From Tetrahymena thermophila SB210 (lineage: Eukaryota > Ciliophora > Oligohymenophorea > Hymenostomatida > Tetrahymenidae): a stretch of 64,000 nucleotides of DNA. The stretch is from NCBI RefSeq assembly GCF_000189635.1, contig NW_002476086.1:186001-250000 (forward strand), given 5' to 3'. The translations under genes were made by a program, and so were the position numbers. The notes under the pieces were generated by a model. That model saw nothing but the letters and a program-made list of their open reading frames with translations, was not told the DNA's origin and searched no databases. Shown here in pieces: positions 24,495 through 35,879 of this stretch. Within the stretch, counting starts at the first letter, position 1, and each line of letters begins with the position of its first letter.

Positions 24495-24838
24495 TTTGTG
24501 TGTTTGTTTTTTATTATTAAATTTATTCTGCAAAAATTAATTATGAAAACTTATGGAAAATGCTTGTATTTAAGTAAAAAGTCTAAATTAATTAATAAAT
24601 TTAATTTAATTGAAAAAAGTCTGACAAACTTAATTTGAAAATACATTTCTTTTAAAAATGATAAAAAAATTTCTCATTTATTTAAAATAAAAAGATTTGT
24701 ATTATTTAAAACCATAAATTTATTTATTTATCTTTTGTTTTTTTAATAAAAATAAATTATTTTTTTTGCAAAATATTTTGTAAATAAATAATTTTTAAGG
24801 ATTTTAAGCCTAAATAGAATTTTTTTTAAAAACAATTA

Positions 24839-24915
24839 CTGTAATTCCTCGCTGGGAAGGTACGAGACGAATGTTTGAGGATGCTTATTTTTGATCAATC
24901 TATAGTTCAGGTTAC
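24839..24915 (-). ncRNA. Candidate small RNA, H/ACA-like 3' hairpin (copy 1)
   Basis: An island of unusually high GC within AT-rich spacer. Read on the minus strand it forms a hairpin (24844-24872: attc and ctcg pairing with cgag and gaat, with a two-base bulge), followed at once by ttacag, which places an ACA box near the 3' end. Some 45-120 bases upstream lies a 32-base element shared with the second candidate at 26.2 kb. No 5' hairpin or H box was clear here. No reading frame fits. Confidence 0.33.
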
Positions 24916-24958
24916 AATTAAAAAAACATATTTTTTTTTTAGTAGATAAATTTAATTT

Positions 24959-24990
24959 AGTATCCACTTTTTAGATTAGACACTTTATCA
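24959..24990 (-). promoter_or_regulatory. Shared 32-bp upstream element, copy 1 (putative small-RNA promoter element)
   Basis: Thirty of 32 bases match 26409-26440. The core on the plus strand is attagacactttatca. Both copies lie upstream (minus strand) of a GC-rich hairpin island. The layout resembles the proximal or upstream element of snRNA-type genes, but that role is inferred. Confidence 0.4.
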
Positions 24991-26192
24991 TACAAAAAAT
25001 CATCTTTTTAATTCTTATTTATATATTCATAAATTAAATTAAAAATTTTCTAATAATAAAAATAGGCTTGTCAAAAAAAATAATTCAGCTTTTTAAGCCA
25101 AGAAAAATGTGAATTTTTAAGTTAAATCAATTTTATATTTTAAATATTTTATGCTACTTTTTGCCTAATTTAATAGTTAGTTATATAAATATTTTAATTT
25201 TAACATGTGCTTCCAAAAATTATTATTGCATCTACTATTTAATTTGAAATGATCTTTTTTGATCAAAAATTTTCTGATTAGTATTTCTTATCGAAAAATA
25301 CATTTAATTTACCAAAAACACTAACAAATTATTAATTTAATAACATACACTTTCATAATTTTTATTTTAGAAAGCGATCTTTCTAACTAACAATTTAAAA
25401 TGTAGGTAAATAAAATATTTTATTAATTTTTGTATTTTAATATGTTTCTAATAAGCTTCAATTATAAAATCTTTCAATTAATTTGAAGTTTACTTCACGA
25501 AAAATATATCATAATAAATTAAAAATATTTTTTGTTTATTATTAAACTAATTCTAAAATAATTGAAAAACATAAAATAAATAAGAGAATCCTAAAATTTT
25601 TATAACAATTAATGATACTAGATGAAATAACTAGCTATTATTAAATATTTAAATTAAATAAGTAATTAATTTTGTAATTACATTAATAGACTATAGCAAG
25701 AAGATAATTTAAAATTTTTTAATTTTAAGATGCATAAATGATTAATTGTTATTCTAAAAATTAAATTGCATAAAAATCTTTAAAATTTATTAACATATTT
25801 ATTTTATTAAATTTATGAAATTTATTAAAAATTAATTAAAAAATTACTATCAATAAAAGTTTAAAATAAATAATTTATTTGTTCAAAATCTTAAAATATA
25901 TTTTGGATTTACATATAAATATCATAATAAGTAAATAAGTAAATTATTTATATTAAAAATTATGAATTTTTTAGCGTTTTTTATAATGATTATGTTTTAT
26001 CTTATGTATTAAGAAATATTTATTTTGCAAACATAAATTTTTTGTAGACTTAAATGTATAGCAAAATGTTAAAATTATTTATTTAATTTTATCAGATTAA
26101 ATCTTATTTGTACATATTATATTTTTAAAGCTTATATTTCAACTCCATTTTTTGTTATCTTTTTTATTTTTCTTGTTTTTACTCAGTATCTA

Positions 26193-26300
26193 ATCTGTAA
26201 CGATAGTTGCAGCCATGACAACATAGGATCGGTCTTATAATTTTATAATCATGGATAAATACTAAACATTAGCCCTTTTGTTGATATTTATTTGAAAACA
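26193..26300 (-). ncRNA. Candidate H/ACA-type small RNA (copy 2)
   Basis: On the minus strand the order is: a 5' hairpin (26258-26288; aata and aac pair with gtt and tatt), an H-box-like ataaga (26233-26238, fits ANANNA), a 3' hairpin (26201-26231; cgat and gttg pair with caac and atcg around an internal loop), then ttacagat, so ACA is three bases from the proposed 3' end. This is the hairpin-hinge-hairpin-tail plan of box H/ACA RNAs, which guide pseudouridylation. A copy of the 32-base upstream element lies at 26409-26440. GC content is clearly above the flanking spacer. The structure was drawn by eye only; no target site was identified. Confidence 0.42.
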
Positions 26301-26408
26301 ATTATCTATTTTACTCTTTGATATTCATTTGTTATCTTAAAGTTTTTTAAAATTAATATATATTAAATAAAATTTATATTTTTTTTTTCATTTTTATAAA
26401 TCCAAGCA

Positions 26409-26440
26409 AGTATCCTCTTTTTAAATTAGACACTTTATCA
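26409..26440 (-). promoter_or_regulatory. Shared 32-bp upstream element, copy 2
   Basis: Matches 24959-24990 at 30 of 32 positions in otherwise unrelated spacer. It lies about 110 bases upstream of the proposed 5' end of the second RNA candidate. I did not see a third copy in this window. Confidence 0.42.
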
Positions 26441-27210
26441 AATCAAAACCTATTTCATACTTGATTTAATTTATGAATAAAATATAAGAATATTTTAGCT
26501 TGGAAATAATACTGAAAATTCTAAGAAAATAATAGCATCTATTAATTATTAAAAATATAACATTTTTTGTTTTTTTAGAAAACTATTTGAATTAATATTT
26601 ATTTGATCTTGTTAAATGTTTATAGATAATCTTTTTAATCTGGAAACACAATTATATTTTTTACTAATACGTTTCAATTATTTTTTTATTCTTACTCAGA
26701 TAGCTCTTTAAAAATTGAATAAGAATATTCTTAGATACATTTGTCATATATTCTTACTATTATTAATCAAAAATTTAGAAAATTTACAAGGAAAAATTAG
26801 TAATAAAATAAAAAGATAATAGAAGAAGAATATAAATAAAGATTTATAAAATTAAATAACTTTAGAATTTCAAAAATTAATAAAATTTTTTAATAATAAA
26901 ATCAACAAAGGTATTAATATAAATGTTCCTATAAAATAGTATTAAAAAAATAATGATTGTTATTTTTGGTTAAATTTAATTTGATTTAATGTACTAAAAA
27001 AAATTAATACACTTGTTTGAAGATAACTAACTATTCAAGGAAATAAATATATTTATCAAATATTTTTTTTTGTATTTTTTTTATGATCAGTTAGATGATT
27101 AGTGATCAAAAATAAATTTGTTTAATATACATAACAATACATATAAAAAAGAGGGTAAAATAAATTGAAAATAATAAATTAAAAATATTATTAATAAAAT
27201 AATAATAATA

Positions 27211-28128
27211 ATGAGAATGAGACTAGTAATTTTTTTAGCTCTTATTTGCTTCTGCTTAGGCTAAATTAATCTAAGAAAAGAAATTTAAAGTAATATACAT
27301 AATTTAGAATAATGTTAAAAACCTTGTTTAAATTAGATTGATTAAGTAATTCTTGGAGCTGTTTTAGGTTTTCGATCAGATTAACATGGAATTACATTTA
27401 AAAATAATCCCAAAAAAAATCTAATTTACTTGTGCTGCGACTAATAGAAAACCTATGATTTTTTGAATGGTTTAATAGTTCCTGATTTTACAGATGTTAA
27501 ATAGCTTAATATAGAAGACTCCAATAATTTTGAAGTTGATATATAACCCTTTTCTGGAGATGGTGCTAAATATGCTATTTAGCTTAATCATACATTTTAA
27601 AGAATAGCTTTTTAGCTTGAAACAAATTCATAACTTTAGGCAAACATGACATTTATACAAAATGAAATCCCTGAACCTAATAAATGTGATAATTCGTACG
27701 CAGTTGATAACAAAAACTGGTATTGGGTTTTTAGTAGTATAGGAGAAAGTGTTTTAACATAGGTATAAATTGGTTCCTAATTTGATGTACAATTCATTTT
27801 TACCACCAATCAAGAATATACTAAAGAAGAAGTTATCAGAATTTATTAGCAATACATAGCTACAAATAATGTAATGACTGTCCATAAACCCTTTGATACA
27901 CTCATGCATTTTATTAGTTCTGTTGTAAAAGGAGGAGCATTAAATCTTTCTAGTTTTGATAACTTTTAGGATTATTTAAATAATCTAGGTCCTTAAAGTT
28001 ACACCCCAGTTTTTACAGAAAATAATTATAAATCTATCAATTCTTTTAGAATTTTTGATAAAGAATCCAAAGATATCAAAAAATGTTCCTTTGAAACATG
28101 GAATTTCGTTAAGAAAAGTGAATAATGA
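27211..28128 (+). CDS. Secreted protein of unknown function (305 residues)
   Basis: A single open frame from ATG at 27211 to TGA at 28126-28128. The N-terminus MRMRLVIFLALICFCLGQI is a good signal peptide with likely cleavage near Gly/Gln. The mature part has a few cysteines (for example YLCCDQQ and later KKCSFETW), no second membrane segment, and an aromatic-rich WYWVFSSIGE motif near the middle. It is probably secreted or luminal in the endomembrane system. No known domain recognised. It stands alone between long spacers on both sides. Confidence 0.85.
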
Positions 28129-29062
28129 AGAAGAAAAAAGAGTATATAATAATGAATTGATATCAATTTCTATAGTATAAATATAAAAAACAGTAAATAT
28201 GTATTAATAGAATTAAAATATGAAGATATTTCTTTTCTTTTTTAATTATTTGTTAATTTAAAAAAAAATTGCTTTTATTTAAATCAAAAATAATATTGTA
28301 TAATTATTAAAAATAATGTTTAGATAGCAGCACAAAAATAAAAAATAAATTAATTAATTTCTCAAACTAATACAAATATTTTATTCTGAGTAACTCTTAT
28401 ATTTGAATTTGTATATTCATATCTATCTTTATTGACCATTTTAAGCTAAGGAAATTTATAAAAAAATATATATTATTTTAATTTAATTATCTTGGAATAT
28501 TATTAAGATTAGACTAATTATTTTATTTTTAAATTTGTTTTAAATAATAGTAATGCTTAAATGGTTAGTTAAATTTATTTTTAAAAATATATTTAAGATT
28601 GAATAAATTAATAGTAAATTAATTAAGAATAATTCAGAAATATTTTTTGAATGATAAAAATAAGAAGAATTATTTATATAATTTTTTATTTAATAAAATA
28701 AACTAAATATGAATTTACTTCAAAATAAAAATAAAATATTTAAAAATAAACTAGAAATAATTAATTTATTGATTTATTTATGTAAATAAAATTAAAAAAA
28801 AAGGATAATATTTATAAAGTATAGCATTTATTTATAAATAGAAATCTGAAATGGTTTTGGTTGGTTGAACATATGTGTATGTATTTGTAAATTATATACT
28901 TAGATTATTTATAATTAATAAATTTATTTTAAATTAAGATGCACTTATTTGATGAAGTTTTTTGAATTATATTTCATTTTAATTATATTTGTTGTGGTTT
29001 TTTTATTTTTTTCAATTTTAAATGATAAATAAGAGGAATAATACTTTTTTAATTTTCCAAGA
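28129..29062. other. Intergenic spacer between convergent genes
   Basis: AT-rich, with no coding frame or RNA signal recognised. Confidence 0.55.
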
Positions 29063-32000
29063 TCAATTAATGTTCCAAATATTAATCATAGAGTCATTTT
29101 TGTTTCCAGTTGTGAAAATGTGAATTTTTGTTTCATCATCTCTTTTGAAAGCAGTGACAGCACCAAATGGGAAGCAGTCAAAGTTGTGTTTTGATTTTTG
29201 AGTATCAATAGGGACGTCTGAGGTAGCATCCCATAATTTTAGAGTTCCATCAAAGGATGCAGTTAAAAGTTATACTTTCTTCATTTAGTCTAGATATTTC
29301 TTGTTCTTTTACTTTTTCTACTTGTTCAATGTAGAGTTAGGACTTACCATGTTAGAAGGAGCTGTTCCACAAGATGTAATACTTGCGTATTTTTAAGGAG
29401 AAACCATTCTGGATTTGGTAGAGTTGTATGCTGAAGTAAAGTTCAGATTGTTGCTTAAAGGGTTACTGTTGATTGAATTTATTGTAGTATTGCTACCTTT
29501 TTTAATTGATGAGTAATTCGAAATTCCACCTATTTTAACTTTACTTGGAGAAGCGTAGTGAGAGATGATATTTTCTTAATTATCTTATAATTTATCATTT
29601 TCAGGATTTTGAGGACGTTCGAAAATAATAAATTTATAAATCCATCCACTGCTATTTTTAATGGTTTTAATACAAGTAGAATCTTACAATTCCCATATTT
29701 TAATATCTCCATTTGCAGATCCTGAGAATAAGATGTCTTTACAAGTTTTTGATGCTTTCAAAGAGGTGACATCAGTGGTATGAGCTTCAGGGATGTTGGT
29801 ATCTAGGATCATTTTTTCGAGAGCTCCATTTCTAAAGTTCTCCTTGTAATATTATAAACGCCATATTTTAATTGTTCTATCTCTTCCACCTGAAGCAAGA
29901 TACTTGCCACATGGGAAAAGTTCAAGTGCATAAATAGTATCTTTGTGATCAAAGTATTTTCTATTTAGTATTTCACTATTAAAGGCATTCCATACAACTA
30001 TTTTTGGATCGCTTGATGCTGTGATAACAGTTTCGCAATCCTTCAATCCTAAAATACAGTTTATACTAGCATCATGTTCCCCTTCAAACGTTTTCATTAT
30101 ATCGAAATTCTAGTTTAGAATAGCAAAACCTCCAAATAATCCTACTAGAACCATGATTGACCCATCTGGTCTTTTTAAAGTTGATAAAGTAGTTATATCG
30201 CAAGTAAATTTCACTTCTTTTATGAAGCGATGGTCTTTCAATCCGAAAACTCTAACTGTCCTATCATAAGATCCTGTTAAATAGGTATCATCATCTATCA
30301 AAACTAATGAAAAAACTCCAGATTTATGATTTGTATTCACCTTTAATGTTAAAATATTATTTTCAATAAAAAAATAAATAAATAATTCTTATTGATTTTA
30401 TATAAATAAAATTAAAATAAATAAATTAGTATCAATTTTGACTTTTGATATTCATTAAAATTCAAATATTTTCATTTAAAATTTGTAATAAATTAGTTTG
30501 CTTTATTTCTTATTATATTTTAGAGATTTTTATTAATTTTATTAGATAGATCAATAGTTCGTCTCTCAGAAAAATAGTGCGTTTTTACTCGACTTAAATA
30601 GATCCAATTTGGAAAGATTACAATTTATTACAATTTAACAAATTTGAATATTTTCTTTTATACCGTTTAAATTATTTGCTCTTTTAATTTTATTAAGAAA
30701 AATTTTTCGGTTAAGCACTAAGATTAAATTTCTTTCCTCTGATAATTTAAATTTATGAATTAAGGAGTGTTGGTTGAAATTATTAAGAATACAAATGAAA
30801 CTAACTTAAAAATGTAAATTACACTTTTGATAAATTCTACTTTTGAGACTACCTAGTCTTCTTAAAGAGCAACATTATCACTTTTTTCTATAAATTACAA
30901 TGCTTCGATTTCTGGCTTCTCCTCGATTGTTAAGGCTTCTAAAGTCTCTTTGTTAAAGTCCAAAGCAAGCTTAGGCTTTGGCACTTGAAGGAAAAGATTG
31001 ATAGAATCAGAGAGGTCATGATATATTCTCTTGATATCTGAGTAGGCATCTCTGTATAGCTTTTAGCCTTCTCCTTTGTTCTTATACTAAGGTTTGTTTG
31101 AAGATAATTCTTTGAAGTCAGCAAAGAGATCTTTTATAGGAGCCAAATGAGGTTGTTAAGCGAGATTGAGTGTGAGATAACTGTAGCCAGTCATGCCTGT
31201 AAAGCAAGAAAGAGTTTCAGACTATTCTGTATTTAAAACAAGGTTGCCGCAGTTCTGGTTTTAATTTTGTATTTACTTTTGTATTTATTCTTTGTAACGA
31301 TTCAAGAGTGGTTGTATATTTTAAACAAGCTTCTTAAAGTTATATGATTAATTCTTTTAAACAGTTATATCTTTGACATTTTTGAGGAAATCATCAAAGT
31401 CATTCTTAATGTCAAGGTTAGATTCCTTTTCTTGTTGGAGATCTTGAGCCTTGATCTTAAGAGATTTAGACATTTCTTAGAATTTTTCAAATTACTAGTT
31501 TAGTTGAGCTTTTAACTTAAGCTTAACCTCTTCCATGTCTCTTGTGAATTCAGCGATGAGTGCGTCAAAATCAGCATCTATTTTTTCCTCTTCCTTTTTA
31601 ACATGATTGCGATATTTAAGAACCTGGCGATCAAGCTTAGCAAGAAGAGATGATAACTATCTGTTTCCATTAGAGAAATCGTCTTTATGTTGAAGAGAAA
31701 ATGATTTGCAAACTTAAATGAAATCATCATAGTTAAACATATGTTCTTTATGAAGACCTATATGCTACTAGCTATCAAAGTAGCAATCAGAGCAAAGAAG
31801 GACTTGCTATTCGCACCCCGTTTTTGTGCAGATTTTTTCTATTCCCTTTTCATGCTTTTTGCAATAAAGCTTAAAATTATTACCAGCTGCACCATTAGTT
31901 GGGCTATATTATTGATTAGCTTGGCTTAATTGCTGTGAAACTGTAGAACCTACTGAAGTATAAGCGACACCTGAGTTATAATTTGAAACAGAAACATTTT

Positions 32001-32244
32001 CACTAGCAGGAATACTCGTTTGTTAAATTTGAGAAGAACTGTAATTGTTAGTCCTTGAGTCGTATTATGCAAAAAAGGAGGAGGACTTTAATGCAGCAGC
32101 TTAACTAAAACTAGAAACAACTGAGCTATTGTGATTAACAGGAGTTTTTTTACGAGAATTGCTACGAGGAGATCTATTTTAACTCAACATTGATTGAGCC
32201 TTTGTATTCAAAGAATTTGATGATTGAAGTGCTCTTTGCAACAT
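29063..32244 (-). CDS. TRIM-like protein: B-box zinc finger, coiled coil, C-terminal WD40 repeats
   Basis: Starts MLQRALQSSNSLNTK at 32244 (an in-frame TGA lies just upstream) and ends MINIWNIN then TGA at 29063-29065. A Ser/Gln-rich N-terminus of about 125 residues leads into a B-box: CKKH, then CTKTGC, CSDC and HIGLHKEH supply the zinc ligands. A long charged coiled coil follows (around KLDRQVLKYRNHVKKEEEK and KLKAQLNQQFEKFQEMSKSL). After an intron of roughly 490 bases (about 30346-30830) come WD40 blades: YLTGSYDRTVRVFGL, VITASSDPKIVVWN, YLASGGRDRTIKIWRL, ILFSGSANGDIKIWEL and LLTASFDGTLKLWD. A Ser/Asn-rich insert separates the last blades. No RING finger is visible, so ligase activity is not implied. 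I join B-box and WD40 parts because the WD40 part has no start of its own. Confidence 0.82.
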
Positions 32245-33334
32245 GTTTCTTCAAATGTTTTATTTATTTTTGTTTAATTAGGTGTTTGTTTTTTAATGAA
32301 ATTTTCAAACAGTATTAGGTTGCTAAATGGACTTAAAGAGAGTCTATCTAATGTGATGATATCTTTTGTTCGCTATTTTTGTTGTGTTCTTTTGAAATAA
32401 TTTATTTATTTATTTGCTTGCTTGATTTTTTCTAATTTTTGTTTAGATTTTCTTTTATTTACTTTGATAGCTTCTAATGTATTTTTGAATCAAATAATGA
32501 ATCGATTGATACTAGTTGTTAATTTAAGAGTTTTGATTTTCTTATAATTTCTAAACAATATTTTAAATATGTGCTTGCTAATAATCAAGGCTATCCAAAA
32601 CATTGTCTGCTAAGAAGTTTTGAATATGTTTTGATGTTTAAATATTGATAAATCACTTTACTATTAATTTATTATTAATTTTCAAATAAATAAAGAAACA
32701 ATTGACAGAAAGGAAAGATAGATAGTATCAAATTTTTTATAATATTTAATTTATTTTGAATGTTTTTTGAATATTATACTATAGGTATATCTTATTTTTG
32801 CAAATTAGTTGTCCGTTAATATTTAAAAGATACATTTTATTTTGTAACTCATTTTTTTCATAATTATTTTTTTTTGTATTTGCTAGATAGATAGATATCC
32901 TAAAAGATTAACTTTTAAAAATGTTGGAATTACAAACTACTAAATAAAATATTTATTATATTTTCTAAGAAAAATTTAATATTAAATGAAAAAAATTAAA
33001 ATGCATAAATTGATAAAAAGACACAATTTATTAAAAAAGTCTTTATCAATATTTAATTCTTCATTATAAATTTACTTTTCTTAAACAAATTTTTTATTTA
33101 AAGTTCACAAAATTCTTTAAACAAACAATAATAATAAATATATTTCTTAGAATTTCAACAAATAGTCATTCATTAACAATCAAATTAATTACATTCTTTC
33201 AAAGAATTAAATTAAATACTACAGTTTAAATTTGTTAAAAAATTTAATAATAAATGAAGTATCTTGAGGAGATACATAAAATTATTAAATATCTCTATAA
33301 TTTAAATATTTCTAAGATTAAGTTAAAAAAGTTT
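32245..33334. other. Intergenic spacer
   Basis: Upstream region of the B-box/WD40 gene and 3' flank of the CNNM gene. AT-rich, with no frame or repeat of note. Confidence 0.5.
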
Positions 33335-35235
33335 TCAATATTTTTTTCTTATAGAAGCAAATTGATTTGATGTTATTCTTCTTCTTCTTGCAGCAGCACC
33401 AGTTTGTCCAAGAGTTCTAATAACCTTTATATATATTTTTAATAAAATTATTGAAATTTTAAGTGGAATTTATTACCTAATTCAGAGGGTCGCTTTCATG
33501 TTTATCTTCATCTAATAAACTTTGATTGATCATTACTTCAAAGATATCCTTTAAGCTGATTAATCCTAAAATAAAACCTTTAAAATTTTTACGATTTCCT
33601 AATCTCTCTTCAAGCTTTTAATTAATTTGCAAAATTAATAAAAATGTAAACTAAAAAATGAGATTTTACCTATGGATCTTCTAAATTGTCTAATATATTT
33701 TCGCTTTTCTTAACATTTTTAGTTTCAAAAACAAGAGCTACAGTTGATTTTTTATTCTAAAAAATCATCATAAGTTCTAATAAATTTGTCTATTCTGAAA
33801 TTAAAATAGGTTCTTAAAGCTTAACAATTTCATTAATAGGAGAGTTTATATCAGTATCAACATAATCTATTAATTATTTTGCTTTCAATATACCTATATG
33901 TAAATTTATTTACGGATTAAAACATAATATTTAAATTAATAAAATTTACCTATTACTTTACTTTCGTTGTCAACTTCATGAACAACTATATTTGAATAAC
34001 CTCTTCTTGCTATTTAATTTAAAAGCTTCTAGTTTACTAATTAATTTTCAGGTAACTTAAATATTTTTGCATAAGGTTGCATATGTTTTGTAACATTTTT
34101 CTCACGTAATTGCATAGTGCTTGTAACTAACTTTATTTCATCATCAGTCAACCCTTTCTGTAGTAATTTTTTAATATGAATTAGTATAAATTTAATAGAT
34201 ATAAACATTACTTGTGAATCTAAATTTGAGTTATGTTTGTTATTATTATCTATTTACTAAAGCTCCACCAATCCAACTATATCTTCTTTATTTTCGAGCC
34301 TACTATTGTCATGAACACCAAGTAATTTATCAAGTACTATTGCAACAGGCTTAGTAAAGCAATATAAAACTTTCATAAGCACTGTAGTAAGAGGAGCAAA
34401 AAATTGCCCTATTCTCAATTGGTATTTTCCTGTACAATAAGCTTATGGAATGATTTCGCCTACAATTACAACAGCTACTGTAGAGATTAACACAGCAAGC
34501 CAAGCTGGACAAACAGCATCTAAGAAAATAGGTAGGGCTTCCATAGCTATAGAGTTAGATAGAAGCAGTGTTGATAATAGTAAATGGTGATCTTTAATTA
34601 AAGGTTTAATCTTTTTAGCCTATATTTTAGATTATAAAATAAAAATCGCTAAATACAAATAATTTGATATTAATTTATGCATTCATTTATAATAGATTTT
34701 AAAATATAAATATTTTACTGCTTCTTTTTCTTATGAAGTACCATTTCTTAAGATTATATCTAATTAAAGATTGGTAATACCTAGATAGCCTACTGTTAAG
34801 CCAGAACAAATACCAGCAAAAGCTACTAAAACTATATTTTAAGTATTTTGGCTCAATTTTTTTAATTATGAAATTGTAATAAAATGAAGCAAAGAGAGAA
34901 TACAAATATTATTTACCTGTAGCGATGATGATAAAAGTATAAAATTCTGGATCATCTGATGTATACTTTTAGTGATGTTCTACGTCCTATTCTCCATCAA
35001 TATCTTAAACTTCATTTTCTCCTTCTTCAACTTAATTTTCATATTAATTATGATCAAATTGATCTTCATTGTTTAGCTACTGATTCATTTCATTTTGTTA
35101 AGAGTCAGCAGTTTACAATTTATTTTAATTATTTAATTGTGCCTTTTAAGCAATTTCTTCATTTTATGCCAAAGCTATCTGTAAGTAAGTTACAGATAAA
35201 CCCACCAAAAATACTGAAAATTTTAATATCCTCAT
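33335..35235 (-). CDS. CNNM/CorC-family membrane protein (DUF21 plus CBS pair)
   Basis: Starts [20 protein letters not shown] at 35235, a signal peptide, followed by an acidic Gln/Asn-rich luminal stretch. The DUF21 core follows: [16 protein letters not shown], then [20 protein letters not shown] and [13 protein letters not shown]. All three are hallmark CNNM/CorC segments, including the Gly-Glu-x-x-Pro of the membrane domain. The cytosolic CBS pair is seen in [40 protein letters not shown] and the end segment [13 protein letters not shown]. It ends SIRKKY then TGA at 33335-33337, with an Arg-rich basic stretch before it. CNNM proteins handle Mg efflux or its regulation; yeast Mam3 and bacterial CorC are relatives. 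At least five introns. Confidence 0.92.
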
Positions 35236-35879
35236 ACTTTAAAACTATTTATATTTAATTAATTAAATTAAAAAGAAAGAATATTTGATATAGTATAGTA
35301 TAGAACATAAATAAGTAAATTAAGTGTTAGTAGTATAATTATTTGAGAAAACAATTAACAAAACCAAATAATAATGAAAATGAAAATAGAAGTGCAGAAA
35401 CTATTAATAGTAAGACATTTAATAAAAAAATATTTGTTAATTTAGATAATTAATAATAAATATTATATCACTTACTAATTGTTCTTAAATTTGTTTTAGG
35501 ATGACTATTTTAACTTACATATTCTTTAAACAATCTAAAATAGTATAAAAATAAATTTAATTTTTATATCAATCATTTTACTTAATTATTGTTAAATTAT
35601 CTTTGTTGTGGTAATAAAATTAAATTAATAATATTTATTGAATTCATCTTAGTTTTTAAAATATTTGTTTATTTATTTGATTGCTTGTTTGATTGTTTTC
35701 TGTAGAGATTTTCAGAATTTAAGAAATAATAGTTTTATTCAAGTTGATTCATTAATTGTCAATAGATACGATAATTTAAAAAATTAAAAAAATTAATTAA
35801 TTACTAATTTTAAGAGCATTAATACTTCGATTTTTAGGATTTTTTAGAAGAGACCATAAAGTATTCATATATTTAAGGG
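35236..35879. other. Divergent intergenic region (CNNM and CFAP52 genes)
   Basis: Probable shared promoter region for two divergent genes. Nothing specific recognised beyond AT-rich sequence. Confidence 0.45.

Larger units (their letters stand above)
24495..27210. other. Long intergenic region holding two candidate small-RNA genes
   Basis: Apart from the two GC-rich islands and the shared upstream element listed separately, this 2.7-kb stretch is very AT-rich and shows no protein-coding frame. It contains the 5' region of the minus-strand LRR gene and the promoter of the secreted-protein gene at 27211. Confidence 0.5.

Noticed and set aside
24839-24920. Possible U3 snoRNA because of gatcaatctatag resembling box A
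   Set aside because: The surrounding box and the expected order of U3 elements are missing, and the H/ACA-like hairpin on the other strand explains the island better.
29852-30340. Two separate minus-strand WD40 genes
   Set aside because: They are consecutive pieces of one WD40 domain split only by glutamine codons TAA/TAG; the apparent start of the upstream piece is a GTG inside the frame.
34959-35258. Plus-strand 99-residue frame
   Set aside because: Antisense to the signal peptide and acidic luminal exon of the CNNM gene.
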